Assembly (NCBI GenBank): GCA_910585005.1
Contig: CAJUCN010000012.1
Span: 48,747-112,746, forward strand
Direction of reading: 5' to 3'
Source of the DNA: an uncultured Lachnospiraceae bacterium
Lineage (GTDB): Bacteria > Bacillota > Clostridia > Lachnospirales > Lachnospiraceae
DNA length: 64,000 nt
This document shows positions 35,544 through 44,500 of this stretch, piece after piece (within the stretch, counting starts at the first letter, position 1; every line of letters begins with the position of its first letter). Both the position numbers and the translations under genes were made by a program. The notes under the pieces were generated by a model that saw nothing but the letters and a program-made list of their open reading frames with translations, ran no database searches and had not been told where the DNA came from.

Positions 35544-35572
35544 ACGGGCAGGACGCATCGCGCACTGCCCGT
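35544..35572 (-). terminator. Intergenic hairpin upstream of the sensor kinase gene
   Basis: Arms ACGGGCAG/CTGCCCGT enclose a 13-base loop between the YcxB-like and kinase genes. No T run follows on the minus strand, so it is more likely a processing or attenuation stem than a full terminator. Confidence 0.4.
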
Positions 35573-35585
35573 ATCATTTACTGGT

Positions 35586-36056
35586 TCAGGTTCTCATATG
35601 CTCTTTCACATAACGGTAAAAATCATCTTTTTCACTGCCAAGTACCCGTCTCGTCAACAGATAGCCATGACTTGCATCCGTATACACAATGATCATGCTG
35701 CCTTCTTTCCTTACGCCCTTGACCTTATTCCACCTTACAAGCTCCCGCTCACGTCCCAGCGTTACATGAATCCCGTCCTCATCAAAAACAAGTTCCGTTC
35801 CCTGAGGCATCATGGAGACCTGGGCCTTTGCCTTTAAATAAACCCCTACAGGCTGAATCACCGGAACTAACAGGCATGCCAGAAAGAGTATGGTCTGCAC
35901 AACATCATTTGCCTGATCCCAAAACCGGATGGCCAAAAGAATCATTGCCACGCCAAAAACAATATTACACACCCCCACAAGGGAATGATAAGTCCGGCGC
36001 ATGGATAAGATCCAAAAATCCACTGGCTTTATTTTACACTCATACTGATAGTGCAT
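35586..36056 (-). CDS. YcxB-like membrane protein, function unknown
   Basis: This is a 156-residue protein with two closely spaced membrane helices (VGVCNIVFGVAMILLAIRF and TILFLACLLVPVIQPVGVYL). They are followed by a C-terminal domain (about 90-156) of beta character with FDEDGIHVTLGRERELVRWNKV, which resembles the YcxB-like C-terminal domain. The ATG at 36056 follows GGAAGGAG; the frame is open eight codons further. It lies 38 bases after the TRAP permease and before the kinase, which is unusual for a TRAP operon. No function is assigned. Confidence 0.65.
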   Translation of the reverse strand: MHYQYECKIKPVDFWILSMRRTYHSLVGVCNIVFGVAMILLAIRFWDQANDVVQTILFLACLLVPVIQPVGVYLKAKAQVSMMPQGTELVFDEDGIHVTLGRERELVRWNKVKGVRKEGSMIIVYTDASHGYLLTRRVLGSEKDDFYRYVKEHMRT

Positions 36057-36094
36057 ACTTAAGCTCCTTCCATCCGGCAAAACGGCGCCCCTTT

Positions 36095-37390
36095 CTATTT
36101 ATAGAACAAATTCGGGAGCAGCATAGTAATTCCCGGGAAAAATGTCAACAAAAGCAATACGATCACCATACAAAGATAAAATGGCAAAGTAGCTTTTACC
36201 ACCTTTTCCATCTTCACTTTGCCCACTGCAGAACCGATGAAAAGCACTGCCCCCACTGGCGGCGTTAATAAACCGATACCACAGTTTAAAACGATCATAA
36301 TACCAAACTGGATTGGGTCGATGCCGATGGATGTTGCGATCGGCAGTAAAATGGGCGTTGCGATCAAAATGATCGGCGCCATATCCATAATACATCCCAG
36401 GATCAATAAAATCAAGTTCAGTAAAAGCGCAATCAAAATCGGATTGTCCGTCAATCCAATAATTGCATTAGCAGCCATACTAGGCACATGCAGGGTTGTC
36501 AGACAGTAACCAAAAATACTGGATGTGGAGATCAGGATCAGCACAATCGATAAGGTATCCACACATTCCCCTAAAACTCTCCATACCCCTTTCCAATCCA
36601 ATCCTTTGTAAATATACACACTGACAATCAAGCTATAGATAACTGCCACAGCCGCGGATTCCGTAGCCGTAAACCAACCGCCTACCACACCTACCACTAC
36701 AATGATCACTGCTGCAAGCGCCCAAAAAGAAACAGATAACTGCTTTAGCAGGTTTTTAAAACTGAATTTATCCCCCTTAGGGTATTTTCTCTTCTTGGAA
36801 ATAATATAGGAGCCAATCATAAGAGAAATCGCAAGTAATGCCCCCGGAATATAACCTGCAAGGAAAAGGCTTCCCACAGAAACGCCGCCCGCAGACATTG
36901 CATAAATGACCATGTTATGGCTTGGCGGAACCAAAAGCCCCTCACAAGAGGAGGTAATGGTAACGGCCGTGGAGAAATCATCGTCATATCCCTGATCCAC
37001 CATCATGGGAATCAAAATGCTTCCCAGAGAAGCCGTGTCCGCCGATGCAGAACCTGAAATGCCGCCAAAGAAGTAGGATGCCACGATATTTACCATCGCC
37101 ATACCACCAGTCATCCAACCCACACAGGCATTGGCAAGGGCAATCAACTTATCAGAAATACCACCGCTCCCCATCAGACAACCCATGGTAATGAAAAATG
37201 GCACCGCCATTAAACTAAAGGAATTAATACCTTTTACCATCTGCTGGCAAATGGTGGTAAATGGCAGCCCCTGATACAACAAACACAAAAGAGAAGAAAG
37301 GGCTACTGCATAAGCAATAGGAAAACGTAAGAAAATCATTACTGCAAAACTGATGAGCAATACTAAGATTGCCATGGTTTCTGTACTCAT
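36095..37390 (-). CDS. TRAP transporter large permease subunit (DctM type)
   Basis: This is a 431-residue membrane subunit carrying out the ion-coupled transport step, with about 12-13 helices. The motifs FFGGISGSASADTASLGSILIP, PPSHNMVIYA and the C-terminal repeat GLLTPPVGAVLFIG are typical of DctM. Its ATG overlaps the DctQ stop by four bases (ATGA). With DctQ and the DctP lipoprotein it makes a full TRAP importer. KdgF and the uxa genes nearby suggest a uronate substrate. Confidence 0.94.
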   Translation of the reverse strand: MSTETMAILVLLISFAVMIFLRFPIAYAVALSSLLCLLYQGLPFTTICQQMVKGINSFSLMAVPFFITMGCLMGSGGISDKLIALANACVGWMTGGMAMVNIVASYFFGGISGSASADTASLGSILIPMMVDQGYDDDFSTAVTITSSCEGLLVPPSHNMVIYAMSAGGVSVGSLFLAGYIPGALLAISLMIGSYIISKKRKYPKGDKFSFKNLLKQLSVSFWALAAVIIVVVGVVGGWFTATESAAVAVIYSLIVSVYIYKGLDWKGVWRVLGECVDTLSIVLILISTSSIFGYCLTTLHVPSMAANAIIGLTDNPILIALLLNLILLILGCIMDMAPIILIATPILLPIATSIGIDPIQFGIMIVLNCGIGLLTPPVGAVLFIGSAVGKVKMEKVVKATLPFYLCMVIVLLLLTFFPGITMLLPNLFYK

Positions 37391-37911
37391 GCTTCTCCCT
37401 CCTTCAAAAAGATTTTTTTCATATGGCCATAAAGCGTTTCAATCTCAAAAATAACCATCGCCACACCTGCTACCGGAACCGGAAAATACATCCAAAATCT
37501 GGATAACCAGGGCATACTCACATAAGTCCCCTTTGCCCCAAGTCCTGCCGCATATTTCCACCCTACAACGATCATGACAACAGCAAGGATCAATACACAT
37601 ACATCCGCCAGGATATCCAAGAACAAAAGTAATCCATCTGACAGATACCGGTCAAACACGGTCATCCTGATATGGGCCCCCCGGCGGATCGCAAGGGCAG
37701 CAGAGAGAACTGCCATATAGGCCATACAGGTCAATACCACCTCTTCACTCCACGCCGGATCCGGGATAAATGGAACATATCTGCCGATCACGCTCATGGT
37801 TGTGATAAAAATATCTGCAATCAATAACAACTTACATACAAACAATACCACTTTGTATGTAATGTCAAATATCGGTTTGATCTTATCAACACTCTTAAAA
37901 AACCCCGACAT
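37387..37911 (-). CDS. TRAP transporter small permease subunit (DctQ type)
   Basis: This is a 174-residue membrane protein with four helices, the small TRAP subunit that docks the binding protein and DctM. AWSEEVVLTCMAYMAVLSAALAIRRGAHIRM is the conserved central region. The ATG at 37911 follows GAGGAGGTATTTC and is clearly better than the ATGs further upstream in the same frame. It lies about 100 bases after dctP, with a hairpin between, and overlaps dctM. Confidence 0.9.
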   Translation of the reverse strand: MSGFFKSVDKIKPIFDITYKVVLFVCKLLLIADIFITTMSVIGRYVPFIPDPAWSEEVVLTCMAYMAVLSAALAIRRGAHIRMTVFDRYLSDGLLLFLDILADVCVLILAVVMIVVGWKYAAGLGAKGTYVSMPWLSRFWMYFPVPVAGVAMVIFEIETLYGHMKKIFLKEGEA

Positions 37912-37956
37912 GAAATACCTCCTCATAGTACGCATACACACAGGTACACGAATGAT

Positions 37957-37990
37957 AAGAGCGCAAAGACAACCCCGCCAATGCGCTCTT
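37957..37990 (-). terminator. Hairpin between the TRAP binding-protein and permease genes
   Basis: Arms AAGAGCGCA/TGCGCTCTT lie 19 bases after the DctP stop, with ATCATTC following on the minus strand instead of a T run. It is a candidate attenuator or 3'-stabilising stem that would keep the binding protein more abundant than the permeases. Confidence 0.55.
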
Positions 37991-38009
37991 TTATTCATTT
38001 ATGCTGCAA

Positions 38010-39131
38010 TTATTTTGCCATATCAAGAATCTTCTGGTACAGTTCTTCCTGTCCCTTGGTATTATCTTCAATGACACCCTTAACAGCTTCCTGCCATGGA
38101 GTCACATCAGGAACTTCCACGATCTTAACGCCGTCGGCTTTAAGCTGCTCTAACACTTCGTTTTCAGCGTTCTGGGAATTCTCTTTATTGAGCTGAGAAG
38201 CATATTCCCCTGCTTCCATCAAAATGTTCTGCTGTTCTGGTGTAAGGCTGTCCCACGCTTCATCTGTAATGATAACCTGGATCGCGCCCAATGTATGTCC
38301 ATCAAGGATCATAGTCGGAGCAACTTCCGGAAACGCATTAGACTTATAGTTTGCAATCGGCTGTTCCGCACCATCCACCACGCCTGTCTGTAATGCGGAA
38401 TATAACTCGTTAAAAGATACTACGGTAGGATTGGCTCCTAAAGACTCTACCAAACCGTTCATAACCGGGTCGTTGGAAACACGCAGCTTCATGCCTGCTA
38501 AGTCTTCCATCCCTGCAATTTCCTTCACGGTAAAGAAATGACGGAAACCTTCTTCACCATAGAAAAGGCCTCTTACACCGCTGCCATTCTCATGAGGCTC
38601 AAGCAAAAACTCTTCTGCAAGATCTGAGGAAGCAAATGCCCAGAAATGTTCTCTGCTTACAAAGGTGTAAGGAAGGGAAAGGAGCATTGACTTCTCTCCA
38701 CCGTAGCTTGTCAGCGCGAATGCGGAAATACGGGACATATCAATGGTACCACCGCCGCCTAACATGGTATCTAACACATCGTTTTCTGACCCAAGCACAC
38801 CGCTTGCCTGGATATCAATCTTCATTGTGCCGCCGGAAAGCTCTGCCACCTTGTCTGCAAATGCTGTTGCCATCTGCCCTACAATGGTATCAAGGGGATT
38901 TACTTCCGCATAAACCAGGGTCACTTCCGGTTCTGCTGCCGGTGCATCTGTACCGGTTTCTTCCTGCTCTGTTTCCGCAGGCTCCTCTGCTTCCGTCTCT
39001 GCCTCAGGTGCAGAGGTATCTTCCGCCGGTGCAGGATCCGCTGCCGGGGTTTCAGGCGCTTTCAGCCCACATGCCATGAGGGACACCGCCAAAGCAGCGC
39101 CAAGTACTACAGATAATAACTTCTTTTTCAT
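38010..39131 (-). CDS. TRAP transporter solute-binding lipoprotein (DctP type)
   Basis: This is a 373-residue extracellular binding protein. The signal peptide ends in lipobox LMAC with Cys21. A 45-residue linker rich in Ala, Pro, Glu and Thr precedes the binding fold, which shows GVLGSENDVLDTM, GMKLRVSNDPVM and VDGAEQPIANY with the Arg that usually contacts the substrate carboxylate. The ATG follows AAAGGAGGACTTTCT. It heads the operon through DctQ, DctM, the two-component genes and MFS to kdgF. A uronate or unsaturated uronate ligand is inferred from that company. Confidence 0.92.
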   Translation of the reverse strand: MKKKLLSVVLGAALAVSLMACGLKAPETPAADPAPAEDTSAPEAETEAEEPAETEQEETGTDAPAAEPEVTLVYAEVNPLDTIVGQMATAFADKVAELSGGTMKIDIQASGVLGSENDVLDTMLGGGGTIDMSRISAFALTSYGGEKSMLLSLPYTFVSREHFWAFASSDLAEEFLLEPHENGSGVRGLFYGEEGFRHFFTVKEIAGMEDLAGMKLRVSNDPVMNGLVESLGANPTVVSFNELYSALQTGVVDGAEQPIANYKSNAFPEVAPTMILDGHTLGAIQVIITDEAWDSLTPEQQNILMEAGEYASQLNKENSQNAENEVLEQLKADGVKIVEVPDVTPWQEAVKGVIEDNTKGQEELYQKILDMAK

Positions 39132-39181
39132 AGAAAGTCCTCCTTTTTAGGGCATTTCCTGCCCTGCTATTCACATGTTTT

Positions 39182-39260
39182 ATTATAAAGAACTTTCTAA
39201 ACAAAAAAAACCGAAGGTTTTTAACATTACTAGTAAAATTTTTACATTCCAAAATCACTT
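39182..39260 (-). promoter_or_regulatory. Promoter region of the TRAP / kdgF operon
   Basis: TATAAT (39182-39187, minus strand) stands about 55 bases before the dctP start. The base-pairs at -35 are only a T run, so an activator is probably needed, which fits the AraC-type response regulator made by the operon. An AT-rich near-palindrome around 39233-39245 (GTAAAATTTTTAC) could be its site. Confidence 0.5.
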
Positions 39261-39287
39261 CCATATTGAAATTCCTGCAAAACGATC

Positions 39288-39782
39288 TTATATTTTTTCG
39301 TATGCCAGCCTTGGAAAATCATCTTCCTCCACATATACCGTACCGCAGTGGACAAAACCAAATTTCTTCAACAAGTTTTGCATGATCCAGTTATCCCCGT
39401 GTGTATCCACACGCAAATGACCGCATTGTTTATATGCCCATTCCACGCAAAAGCTTCCGGCGCCGCCCACAGTCCCGTCACATGCCAGGCGATGGATCAC
39501 CCCGTAAGGCGCATCGTCTAACCATACGCCATCTTCCAGCCCGCAATAGGACGGCTCAATATCCTTACCCATGGCATAAAAAAATGTACCTATTATCCTG
39601 TCTTTTTCTGTGCAAACATAGCTGTTTGCCGTTTCCATATCCCGGCGGATCAGTTCTTCCGGCGGCCAGTTTGTGGGGCCCCATTGATTCGGATTGCCAT
39701 GTTCCGCCATAAAATGTCTGGCATATTCATAAATCCTCATTATTTCATGAATATCTTCTTTAACCGCATGACGTATGTCCAC
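39288..39782 (-). CDS. GNAT-family N-acetyltransferase
   Basis: This is a GNAT acetyltransferase of about 164 residues. IRHAVKEDIHEIMRIYEYAR is the N-terminal strand and helix, IIGTFFYAMG the central strands, and VIHRLACDGTVGGAGSFCVEWAY the acetyl-CoA loop region, followed by DTHGDNWIMQNLLKKFGFVHCG. GTG at 39782 is preferred because AGGAG lies upstream of it; a frame extending 20 codons further has no good site. The substrate is unknown. It is alone, convergent with nothing and divergent from the small gene that follows. Confidence 0.8.
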   Translation of the reverse strand: MDIRHAVKEDIHEIMRIYEYARHFMAEHGNPNQWGPTNWPPEELIRRDMETANSYVCTEKDRIIGTFFYAMGKDIEPSYCGLEDGVWLDDAPYGVIHRLACDGTVGGAGSFCVEWAYKQCGHLRVDTHGDNWIMQNLLKKFGFVHCGTVYVEEDDFPRLAYEKI

Positions 39783-39876
39783 TTCCCTCTCTCCTACTTT
39801 TCTTCCTGTACTTACTTTTTTATTGTACTGTATAATCTGCACCGTTTCAATTCCTTTTCCCAGGGGAAAATCTATT

Positions 39877-39902
39877 CAGAATTTGTGGCATTAAGCCGAT
39901 AA
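39877..39902 (+). promoter_or_regulatory. Sigma-28 (FliA/SigD)-like promoter of the 80-residue gene
   Basis: GCCGATAA at 39895-39902 is a perfect match to the -10 consensus of sigma-28 flagellar promoters. The -35 region upstream (TCAGAATT, 11-base spacer) matches TAAAGTTT in only four of eight positions. No sigma-A boxes fit this stretch. The predicted start would be about 30 bases before the ATG. Confidence 0.5.
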
Positions 39903-39938
39903 AAAAATAGAAATATAAATTTATTAGGGGGATCAATT

Positions 39939-40181
39939 ATGCCAATCGACCAAATGAAACAACTATTAGATTCCATGGAAACTTCTGTAAAACTGCAACA
40001 CCAGGCAAGATCGCAGCGCCGGGCGGAAGAGGCAGAAAGAGATCGGAAGGCTTTTCAGGAAAAACTGATGCGTGCCGCTGTTACGAAAACAGAACTGGAC
40101 GGTATGGTTTCCAAGGTAAAAGGACGCCAGGATGCCATGCAGCGGGATCAACTTATAGGAATGATGATGGCTGGCTTTTAA
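39939..40181 (+). CDS. Small helical protein of unknown function (80 residues)
   Basis: This gene encodes an 80-residue soluble protein that I do not recognise. The sequence is rich in Glu, Arg, Lys and Gln, predicted mostly helical, with a charged stretch RRAEEAERDRKAFQEKL that could be coiled coil, and ends in MMMAGF. The ATG follows AGGGGGAT with good spacing, and codon use is like that of neighbours, so it is a real gene. Upstream is a sigma-28-like -10 box, which would place it in a motility or late-class regulon. Its stop codon lies in the loop of the terminator. Confidence 0.75.
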   Translation: MPIDQMKQLLDSMETSVKLQHQARSQRRAEEAERDRKAFQEKLMRAAVTKTELDGMVSKVKGRQDAMQRDQLIGMMMAGF

Positions 40182-40190
40182 AGCCAGCCA
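40168..40190. terminator. Bidirectional terminator overlapping the end of the small gene
   Basis: TGGCTGGCTT and AAGCCAGCCA are perfect 10-base arms with a three-base TTA loop. The loop holds part of the TAA stop of the 80-residue gene. TTTATG follows on the plus strand. It also ends the minus-strand unit coming from the cohesin-like gene about 20 bases away. Confidence 0.75.
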
Positions 40191-40209
40191 TTTATGTAAA
40201 ATTCTTCTT

Positions 40210-41469
40210 TTACCCTGAAAACGATCTGCTTTTCGGACGCCTTTTTCTCACGGGTCTTCTCCCCTGATCTGTCGGCCGTCTTCCCCTTTGGGCAGGCCGT
40301 CTTCTGCCTGTCGGTTTCTTCTTTCTCCGGCGTCTTCTGCGCTTCTTTCTTTTCCTTCTCCTTATTGGCTCCTGGTTTTTCCTTTTTATCACAAACAGAA
40401 TGATCCCTCCTGCCAACAAAAGGACGCCAATTACTATTGCGCTAAAAAGAATGATCCGTTTTCTCTTCTCACCTTTTTGGTTCTCTACCGCACCGCCATT
40501 TTTCTGATCCAACAAAATTTCTTCTGAATTACTTTCACCAGCAGCGCCTTCCGCAAATAATTCTCCTTCGTTTCCACCATCCAGCCATGAATCAAATCCG
40601 GCCAATTCTCCGTTTCCGCTTCCGGAAACCAAAATACTGGAGGGTCCTTTTTCTGGAGAGATCACGGAAACCTTATCTTTTACCTTATCAAGCCCCAGGT
40701 TAACGCCTGTGCCTTTCTTGCCGCCAATCGTGGCCGCCGCTCCCGTGCTCAAATTAAAAAGCGGATTTCCTGCGCCGTCCTTTTCAATCACCGAAGACGG
40801 GATCTTCTGCGCTGTAGAAGGATCATTGGTAAACCGGGTCGTTTCATCATACAACCCCTGATCCCGATTACTTTCTCCAACATGATTTCCGGAACCATTT
40901 CCTGAGCCTGTACCGTTATTCCCCGGGCCGGATGTCCCTGGGCCTGGAGACGGCGGAGCCAGGATCCCATTACCTACCTGTATGCTTACAGGCGGTACAT
41001 TTCCTTCCACAACTGGAGATTTATCCCCATAAGAACCATTTGCCGTCTGAAAAGAATTTTGGCAATAACTAATATCAGCAGATACACTCTTTTCCGGATC
41101 CGCAGGCTGCACCTGCACATTCCCAAGATTTAGCTTCTCCCCGGCAAATAACGGGTCGGCTGAAGCCACATAGATATCCAGCCTGCCAGTATCTTTATTA
41201 TACACAAAACCATGCTCCGTGCCTTCAAGTTCCGGTGCAAACTGGAAATCTACCGATATCTGACCGGAGTTTTCCGTCTTAACCTCTAAGGATACAGCCA
41301 CCGTAGTGATCTTTTCTTCTGCAGCATTGCTCATTTCCAATGATACAGATACCTGATTTCCATCCTGTCCAAGCATCACCGAATCCTGCCCCGCTGCATG
41401 CACTTGCAGCGGAGCAGACAGACCAAGTACGGCCAATCCCAGATATAACTTGCTCCAAATCTGTTTCAA
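40210..41469 (-). CDS. Cohesin-like surface protein with membrane anchor and arginine-rich cytoplasmic tail
   Basis: This is a membrane protein of about 419 residues. A signal peptide (cleavage near VHAA) leads to a domain of about 135 residues that looks cohesin-like: strands SVSLEMSNA and ISVDFQF, then TGRLDIYVASADPLFAGEKLNLGNVQV. A Gly/Asn/Pro linker and a longer low-complexity region follow, then one membrane helix (about residues 335-361) and a tail of about 55 residues rich in Arg and Lys (RRRKRKKRRRRRRKKK), which should stay in the cytoplasm. TTG at 41469 with AGGTGA upstream is preferred to a GTG three codons earlier. It follows the dockerin-bearing peptidase gene by about 60 bases and is its likely anchor. 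Confidence 0.72.
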   Translation of the reverse strand: MKQIWSKLYLGLAVLGLSAPLQVHAAGQDSVMLGQDGNQVSVSLEMSNAAEEKITTVAVSLEVKTENSGQISVDFQFAPELEGTEHGFVYNKDTGRLDIYVASADPLFAGEKLNLGNVQVQPADPEKSVSADISYCQNSFQTANGSYGDKSPVVEGNVPPVSIQVGNGILAPPSPGPGTSGPGNNGTGSGNGSGNHVGESNRDQGLYDETTRFTNDPSTAQKIPSSVIEKDGAGNPLFNLSTGAAATIGGKKGTGVNLGLDKVKDKVSVISPEKGPSSILVSGSGNGELAGFDSWLDGGNEGELFAEGAAGESNSEEILLDQKNGGAVENQKGEKRKRIILFSAIVIGVLLLAGGIILFVIKRKNQEPIRRRKRKKRRRRRRKKKPTGRRRPAQRGRRPTDQGRRPVRKRRPKSRSFSG

Positions 41470-41533
41470 TTCTATCACCTACCATTGTACGCTTGACGTA
41501 TATTATGAGATTGCTTTTGAAATCCGTATTGCA

Positions 41534-44500
41534 TCATTGTGATTCCTGGGTGTTGTTTTTCAAAGTAATGCTTTCCAATGTTTCCGGTATCCTGATGGGC
41601 ATCGTGTCACTTACCAGTCTTTGCCCTTCGTTGGTTAATGCGTTATCTACACGGTATAACTGTGCCCGCACATTTTTACCGGTAAGGTCATCCGGTATCT
41701 GGTCCGGTTCAATCCAGTAGATCCAGATTCCATCACTCACCTCACCAAGCAGCCCGTTTTCAGGTACATCCGCCAGTATGATCTGCTCTGCCTTTAAGAC
41801 ATTTCCTTCATCCACGCCCCCCACGATATTTCCTTCGTCATCATAGAGAACCACTACATTATAAGCCGGGTTTCCTTTATAGCTTCCGGTAAAGACCAAA
41901 GAACCTTGAGGAATCTTCTTATCACCCTCATATGCATAATCTTCACTCAAAAGCCCTACTGCCCCCTGGGTGTCATTTTCCCTGACGCCAAAAGAAATAC
42001 TATCCCCGGAAGGACCTAACAGGTCTAATTCCGCAACACACATTTCCTTCTGGCCTTTTGCCCTTAATCTGACATAAGCTGCATCATAGGTACATACCCA
42101 TGGGTCTTTATCTGCATTTTCAAAGTATACGGTCTGGCTTCCTGAACCTCCTTCAAAACTTCCTTCTTTTACCGTAGTCCATGTACTGCCGTCCACGCTG
42201 ACTTCTATCCCGTAATTCCCTATCGGCGACCCGGATTTCACAGTATATTTCAGTCCGCATACTTCCAGCGCCTGGTTCATCTGGATCAGGATTTCTGCGT
42301 CTCCGCCTGCACTCTTTCCTTCGTAATCTTTCTTATAATCATTATCGATCACCATGGAAACAGCCGGGACAATTTCTGGCGTGCAAGGATCCTCTTCTAC
42401 CGCCTCCTGTGCCTGATCTGCAATAGACAGCATATTCGTTGTGACGGTCCACATAGACTTATCCTGGCTACCGTCATGGGAGATCCTTACATCCCCAATC
42501 TTCCGTGCATTGGAATAGTAACCAAATTGATCCACTGCTCTAACCTCATAGGTCATCACTCTGTTGTTAATTGTCGCCACATGATCCACATAGGTCGTAT
42601 CTGTGGAAAAACCGACCACTTGACGTACCGGTACGCCGTCTTCATAATGATACCTTGCAATTTCATATCCCAACACCACATCCGGATCCGCCGTACTTTG
42701 GATGGAAACCGTTACTTCATTCGGAATACTACTGCTAACCGTAGCAGTGCTTTCAGAGCTGACCACATCCCTTCCTTTGATAGAACCTGCCGTGCCATGT
42801 TCTATTTCATACACCCTGGCATCGTCGGTGAGATAATACAGCGCTCTTTCCTCCTTTTCAAACTGCCCTGCATAACGGATTGTCTCTTCATCCGGAACCA
42901 AGCCCCAACGCATGAAAAATTCCGTTAAATCTTTTTGGGCCGCCGCACAGGCAAGGCGCATGATATTCTGGTCACTGCCGCCATCCAGCTTTAGGTTCCC
43001 TGCTGCTCTGGAAGGATCCCTGCTATAAGAATCCACCCGGGCATAGAACAGGCCCGCCTGCTGCTGTTCATAGGTATCGTAAGTCTTATAATTGTACCCC
43101 CTGTCATAGGCAAGATGAAGCTGCCAGTACATGGCCAGGTGGGTAAACACATTAGAGGGCTTCCCAACCGTATTGGAAGTCACCTTTTCATAAACAGTAT
43201 CGTATTTAAAACGTACAGTGTCGTTACTGTCCTCGGACTTGGTCAACTGGGCAAAATAATTGTTGGTCACCTCCGCTATGGCGTAACTCCCCTGATTAAT
43301 GTTATGGCCAATTTCATGGCTGATTCCCCAGCCAAAATATCTGCCGCTCTGATATCTGCCATTTTCATCAGCTTCTACCGGCACTGCAGACGACAATCCA
43401 GGCACAGAACCCCATTCAATCCCGATATGGTTTCCTGCCGCATACATAAACGCCCCTGCAAACATCCTCATGTACCGGATATTTAAATGACGGGCAGGAA
43501 GACGGTCCGTTGCTGGCGCCGATGCATCATTGCTAAGTCCCTTATGCTGGTAAAACAGATCCATCATCTTTTCCATCGCCTGCAAAGACTGATCCAGTTT
43601 CTGTGCCCGTTCCTGGGCGCTGCCTTTTCCAAGGCCTGCCAGAATTTGTTCTGCAGATACGGACAGCATCATCTGGTCTAACATGATATCCGTTGCGCCA
43701 AGGATACAGTTCTGCTTTTCATAATCCCGGTTTACTTTATTTCCTTCCCCGGCAGCCTCATGGAATATTTTATGCTTCTCCTCCAAAGCCGGCACATGCT
43801 CTTCCAGTTCCTTTACATAGGCTAAAATACGTTCCTCTCTTATTTCGGCATCACTCACGCCGTAAAGATTTAATATTGGTTCTTTCGCGCCGCCGCTTAC
43901 CCGTACCGCATACCTGTCATTTTCATTGTTTCCGGTATACTGGACATAAAGGGCTCCGCCGCCTTCACAGGCAAGGCTTTGGATTGCGGGTATGGTGATT
44001 TCGTTGCGTCCCACCTTTAACGTTGCAATTTCCGATGCAAATGCCCCTGCTTCCGCATGGTACTGGGTAGCAATCAGCTTTAATGCCGAATTACTGCCTG
44101 TCTTTAACTGGTCATGTCCTACATAAACCACAAGCTGTTCCCCTTCATACGCCGTAACCCCAAGGGGCTGCCACGCATTTAAGCCGCTAAATCCCAAATG
44201 GCCGTCCTTTGCTGCTGTGATCTTGGCATTTATCTCTATCACACCCTGAAAATCTGATGATAATAGCCCCCTTGCATTGTCCAGCTCCCGCTGCAGCATG
44301 GTTCGCTCCGGGTGGTATTCCCCGCTTTTCGCATCCTTGGTATCCAAGCGGTTTTGCAGTTCCTGGATTACCACCTCCGTCACATCCGTCTGCAAACTGG
44401 TATGAAGGTCATCCGCATACAAGGCAAAAATATCGTCCTCCAAACTGTCGTAATGATAAAAGTTTACTTCTGAAATAATAATATTATGGTAATTATTTCC

